From positions 7,130,001-7,194,000 of the forward strand of contig JALIRH010000013.1 in assembly GCA_023055505.1 (NCBI GenBank): a stretch of DNA of 64,000 bases, given 5' to 3'. This document shows positions 59,263-64,000 of this stretch, piece by piece. Position numbers and translations under genes: made by a program. Positions within the stretch are counted from its first letter, which is position 1, and each line of letters begins with the position of its first letter. The stretch is from Callipepla californica brunnescens. Its lineage: Eukaryota; Chordata; Aves; Galliformes; Odontophoridae. A model generated the notes under the pieces. That model was not told the origin of the DNA, searched no databases, and worked only from the letters and a program-made list of their open reading frames with translations.

Positions 59263-62200
59263 ATAGATTTACCATTACCTTCTAGCACAGTTGAGAAACC
59301 AGTCTGGTACACTCAGACAGCGAGCAATCGCCTCCACAGCCACACCAGGCCCAGACCTTAATACAGCATAGCTGTTAGCACAGAGTTACATTCCAACTAA
59401 CAATCCCTTCTTAGCTGCAAAAATGTTGCTCTGTGCTAGCACAGCCCTGCTGCTTCCAGTTTTGGGGCTGGTTTGGTCGGCTTTAACTGAGGATGCGCTG
59501 CCCCACTCTGTTGTGTGAAACAAAGATGCCCTCAGAGTTCAGCAGCTGGGTATTTGTTCTGGAAATGCTCCTGTGCTCACCCACTCAGTACAGAAACAAT
59601 GTGATGTGCTTTTTTTTCTAAGCGGTCATAATTAACAAAGCACAACCCATATAATCACACAGTGCTGCTCAACATCATTGTGGAAGCACACAGCAAAAGA
59701 ATTACCTCCCCACTGCTTCTGGATAGCACACACACACACACAAAAAGTAAATAATCTTACCACAAGTATTCAGTGAGCGAAAAGAAAGCCTAAATTCATC
59801 AGTAATGTCATCTCCCTGCCTTTAACATTCAAACAGTGCTTAATAAATGCCTTACGGTATGAGCAGCCTTTGCAGTTGCCGGGCACTCGGTGTGCTGTGG
59901 GTTGGGACGTGGCAGACACAGCGTTCTATAAACATCCCGGCTCAGCAGAGCCTGCTCAGCCCATGGGACATCCCGCTGGGGATCCAGGTCCAGGAGAGAG
60001 TGAGTGCATAAAAATAAACAGGACTCTCATCCACTTATTTAACAGGGCATGAAAGCAATTAAAGAGATACTGAAGAAACCAGCCATGGAAAATGTAGGTC
60101 ACGCTATTTAAATACAGCTTCATGGTTACATTCCTTCTTCAGTACATTTCCTGCCCCGTGTTGTCTCTAATGGTGATGGCAGGGATATAAGCACCAAGAA
60201 CCTTCTGTGGTGTTCTCACTATCAGTTTACCTTCCAACGTTCTGCTGAACCCAGACACACCAATAAGGACATCATCACTGTCTGTAAAGTAGGAAGCAGA
60301 AACAACATGAGCTATAAGGAGATGTTTTGACACACGTTCATTGTGTGAGTTTCATGAAGAGCAAAGATTAAAACACGAAGAAACATAAAATTAGTACCAA
60401 CATATCAAAAACCCAAAATATTTGAAGCAAACATGGAACAAACAAGTAGACTTGATGCTACCAAACCGTGCCTCCAACACTGGCATTTCTGTGTGCACGG
60501 TTGCAATGGATCAGCTTGTTGCACATTTTGCCCTGTTGCATGCTCTGCCTTAGATTCTAGTTTCTTATCTTAATCAGTGCTAAGAAAAAAGGGGGAGAAG
60601 TCCCCCAGACATTGCCTCATGCTATAGCTGTGCTTCCCAGACAACTGATGGCTCATTGTCCCACAGAACCACATTGCCTTCATTGCATTTTGTCCTGAAA
60701 ATCCTGGGCAGGTGCATGACAATCTGCAACCAGTTTTTTTTATAGCTGACAGCAGTCTATAGTCCCAGAAGTTCATGAACTGTCTAGGCTGGATGAGCTC
60801 TTAAAGGAAGCATCACAAGTTATCTCACCTATGCCAGTTAGCACATTATGTCACCTATTGTTATTCTCAGTTGTTTATTTTTGGCTTCTTTGTTTAACAT
60901 CTTCTCCATGGACTCAATATGTACCCAATGGAGGCAGTTATGTGCCACTGACAGTTGGGTTTTATGTGACACCTCATACCATTTTTGAGTGACAGAAAGG
61001 CTGTGTGTGTGGAGGGTTATGCTTTAGACCAGAGTGTGGGGCCACAGTTTTCCACTGCTGAGGTACCAGACTATGCACTTGAGCTGCCACCACTCAGGCA
61101 TCCAGACATGCATCTGGGGCTTCAGTGACAGAGGATGGCTGCTCACCAGATATCCTTGGACATACCCGAGCTGTATGGACACCAGCAAAGAATCTGGTAA
61201 AATTCTAGCTGCACTAAACCACAGAAAAACAATGTGTAGTATCAGGATTTCACAGTATGGAGGAGACTATTTAAAACAGAAATAGTAACAGAATGGACTG
61301 AAAAGCATTGGGACGACCTGTCCAAATACTTGGATTTCTGAAGAATCAGACAGAATGAATTTTGTTAAATCTTTTCACGACTGACCCTGGCACAGGCTGT
61401 CAAATCATGTGAGTAAAACTTGCTGGTGATGTGCAGCAGGCAGGCACCATCGATGCACAGGGAAATCAGGATGCCCTACAGGAAGAATAGTGGTCCTATG
61501 GGGAACTTAAACAGTCATAGGATGCAGAGCAGCACCTAGGGTCTGAGAACAAGATTTTCTCCTCTCATCAGTCAGAAGTTACACTGAAAGAGAAAGGTGT
61601 TACTGTAGCAAGTATGAATATCAGAGCCTTGCAGATCTGAAAGAAGAAGCATGATCTGGGGATGCTGGACAATGTAATCACAGTGCATGAACGGTGCTGT
61701 ACATGGGCTGCCCGAGACCTTTCCCTGAGCACTGCTCACAGCTCTGATCACCCCTATATCTGATAGAGCAGATGCAGGCAGAGGGATTACTGAGCACAGC
61801 AAGGCCAGTTGTATGAGAGCAGGCTGAAGCCATGCTTACATTTTTATATCCCAGACTTCCAAAGATCCCAGAGAAGACTCTGCATGTGTTTTTATGCCCA
61901 CATGGCGCAGCACATTGCATACAGATCTATTAGCTCAGATGTAGTTGGATACTGGTGGCAGAGGTTGCAGATAGAGTTCCTGTCCCCCTGGAATCTTCTT
62001 CATCTTGCTCTTGACTTCTCTCTGCTGTGCTGACACAAACATTTCTGTGGGCACCTGGGAACAGAGTCAGAAAATTGATCCACCCTGACAATGACAAAAA
62101 GGTTCTTTTTCAAGATCACATCTCGAGCCAGCCAAGTGCCTCTGGACTTCTTTGAAATTTGAGATTTACTCAGTCGATGGTAACTGGAGAATCTTAGGAA

Positions 62201-64000
62201 AATTGCATTTTCATTGTACAGATGGCTTTCATAAAGGTTTACACTTGAGCACGCAGAAAGCACCCCCAAAATGGACACAAATATTTGCTATACACCCATC
62301 AGAATGGTGAAGAAAAATTCCTCAGCTGAGGAACAGCATTTAGCAGAAATCAATGCAGAAAGTGGCCAAGAATTAACAGCTGCAGCCCAGAATTAGCAGC
62401 TGGTTTCTAACTGTGGAAAGCAAGGAGGTTCTGGAAGAGCCTTCTAGTGGGGTACAAGCACCTGAACCAGTTTTAAGACAAGGTTTGACCCAGAGAGACT
62501 GTACATGACAGTCCTGCAGTAGTTGGGAGTTTCTTTGTGCCTGAGGAGGTCCCTTACACTGAGATGGAACATCCAGAGCCACATGCCAGGCACTTCTCCC
62601 TTGGTCACAGAACATAGTAAAATGGTGTGCATTCTACACACAATTTTAAAAACTTGGCCATTCCTCTCCATATTTTTGTAGTACAGTGCAAATGCCACTA
62701 CTACAGTTTATCAGCACTTTTCACTACAGTACCACGAGACAGACCAACCACTCACGGTGCAAATGGAGAGAACAATGCTTTGTAGTCAACTGGGATAACA
62801 GTTTGAGAGACTTTATCTTGGAAGGAATAAGTCCTAAATTCAATCCTAAAAGGGCATATCCTAATCTTTCATGCTGAAGACCTGCACTGATTTTACTCCC
62901 AAACCATTCTTCAGTTATATTGAACTCCTCCATCCAGAGCAGATTGATTCCAATACACAGAAGAGGGGAGCTGGCCACAGGGGTTCAAAACAAATGGTTG
63001 TATAATAAGAGTGACTGATTCTAAAAGGAAAACATTTCAACTCAAAATGATAAACGAGGAACAAAAAGTGGTTTTCTTTTGCACCATCCTATAGCTGTAA
63101 CATAACGTTGGGATGACACAGGGGTTTCTGTCAGTGCATGCCTGCCCAAGAAGAGTGGACACGGCCCCAAGAGCACGTCGCCAGAGAACTCCCACTGTCC
63201 GCAAACCTGCAATGACACCTACTGGTAACCGGTCAAAGATGCTCCCGTCAATGGACTGTGAGCCTGTTTGCCACCAAACACAAACGTGATTTTTTCTTAT
63301 GTCCCGACTCTCCATCATCAGACATCTCTGCCGTGTTTTTGTACAGCCAAGTGCAGGTTCTACTTGGCCCGGGTTATTTGCAAACCACTTACCATTTCTC
63401 TCTTCTGTTCTGAGCCGAGCAATCCACTCTAGATCGCATCAGTGAATCTGCCTTGTACTGGGGCCCCGGGACCCCATGACTCCTTGTGCCTCAGGCCAAG
63501 CTGCCCAGGAATGTACAGTATCATTCGTGGTCCACTCCCAGATTTCCACACTAACATTTCTGTCATCCTACAAGATGAGATTTGCCCTTATCCTACAGTT
63601 TCTGTCACCCAACAGATAGCTACTCTCTGAAGGCCTGCGAAGGTGAACCTTTCTGTCTGCAATACCACCTGGGGTACCACTCATCAATAGGAGAAGAGAA
63701 GCAGGCACCACTTCTGATAAAATAGTCCCACTGCAGGCAGCAAGGCAAACTAATGGTAATTAATTGAAGTCCAGTTTTAGAACCTGACACTGCAAAGTTT
63801 CAGAGATGGCGATATTTCCTTCAAAAACCTTTGCTTCCTCATCTTGAAATGAAGACTTTGATAAAATATATTCACTAAACCTGTGGAGGACTGACCACAC
63901 ACTAAGCATTTCACAAGCCAAAGGAAGGCAAGAAGTGACTGCACCATGAAAAGACTCAGTCCTCAGCTCAGATTTAGCACTGGGCTTTCTAATGTTGAAA
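59263..64000. other. Intergenic, no gene recognised
   Basis: Includes a short (CA)n at about 59729-59744 and one weak candidate exon on the minus strand (60231-60281, see findings). A retroelement-like texture at about 61360-61830 could not be assigned to a family. Confidence 0.45.

Noticed and set aside
61360..61830. Possible old retroelement segment
   Set aside because: The texture suggests a decayed repeat, but I could not align it to CR1 or any family with confidence.
63037..63318. A 93-codon minus-strand open frame in a more CpG-containing patch
   Set aside because: No recognisable domain, no convincing splice sites and no neighbours to support it.
1..64000. tRNA, rRNA, CRISPR, bacterial-type operons or intact endogenous retroviruses
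   Set aside because: No supporting motifs were found; this is ordinary vertebrate nuclear DNA.

Overview
The window looks like nuclear DNA from a bird, probably a galliform or similar. The signs are vertebrate intron-exon genes with GT-AG introns, compact introns, two GC-rich promoter islands, low repeat density, and interspersed fragments whose 3' ends look like the avian/reptilian CR1 LINE. I cannot name the species from the sequence alone. 

Layout. (1) 1-2.7 kb, minus strand: a GC-rich island with a single-coding-exon class A GPCR of the GPR3/GPR6/GPR12 family (coding 755-1808). Its assembled reading frame is broken by one base in a G/C homopolymer near the N-terminus. A good splice acceptor lies just before its first ATG, and a palindromic CRE and CCAAT boxes lie upstream. 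(2) 2.4-10.2 kb: CA microsatellites, a TCCCA pentamer array, two CR1 3' fragments and the 3' UTR of the next gene. (3) 10,194-34,940, minus strand: a complete nine-exon, 369-codon deubiquitinase of the USP12/USP46 family. All catalytic and zinc-finger residues and all splice sites are intact, and its CpG-island promoter is at about 34.8-35.1 kb. (4) 35.1-40.5 kb: intergenic, with CR1 remnants and an older LINE-like stretch. (5) 40,894-48,956, plus strand: a complete four-exon RASL11-type small GTPase, closest to RASL11A. (6) 49.3-64 kb: no recognisable gene; one CR1 copy of about 640 bp, a probable MIR-type SINE and one weak candidate exon.

How the genes relate. GPR12, USP12 and RASL11A are neighbours on human chromosome 13, with USP12 and RASL11A divergent as here. 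USP46 and RASL11B form the duplicate block on human chromosome 4. The three proteins here fit their families well but are more diverged than I would expect of straight mammalian-to-bird orthologues. The GPCR is only moderately similar to GPR12. The USP carries a mosaic of USP12-specific and USP46-specific residues. The RASL11 protein has DTPF instead of DTPG in its G3 box. I also see no RPL21 gene between the USP and the GTPase. The most interesting reading is that this is an additional paralogous block from early vertebrate genome duplication (GPR12-like, USP12-like, RASL11A-like) that mammals lack. A phylogeny is needed to decide between that and a fast-evolving orthologous locus. No pathway is known to join the three products: one is a constitutive Gs-coupled receptor, one a WDR48/WDR20-dependent deubiquitinase, and one an atypical Ras-like protein.
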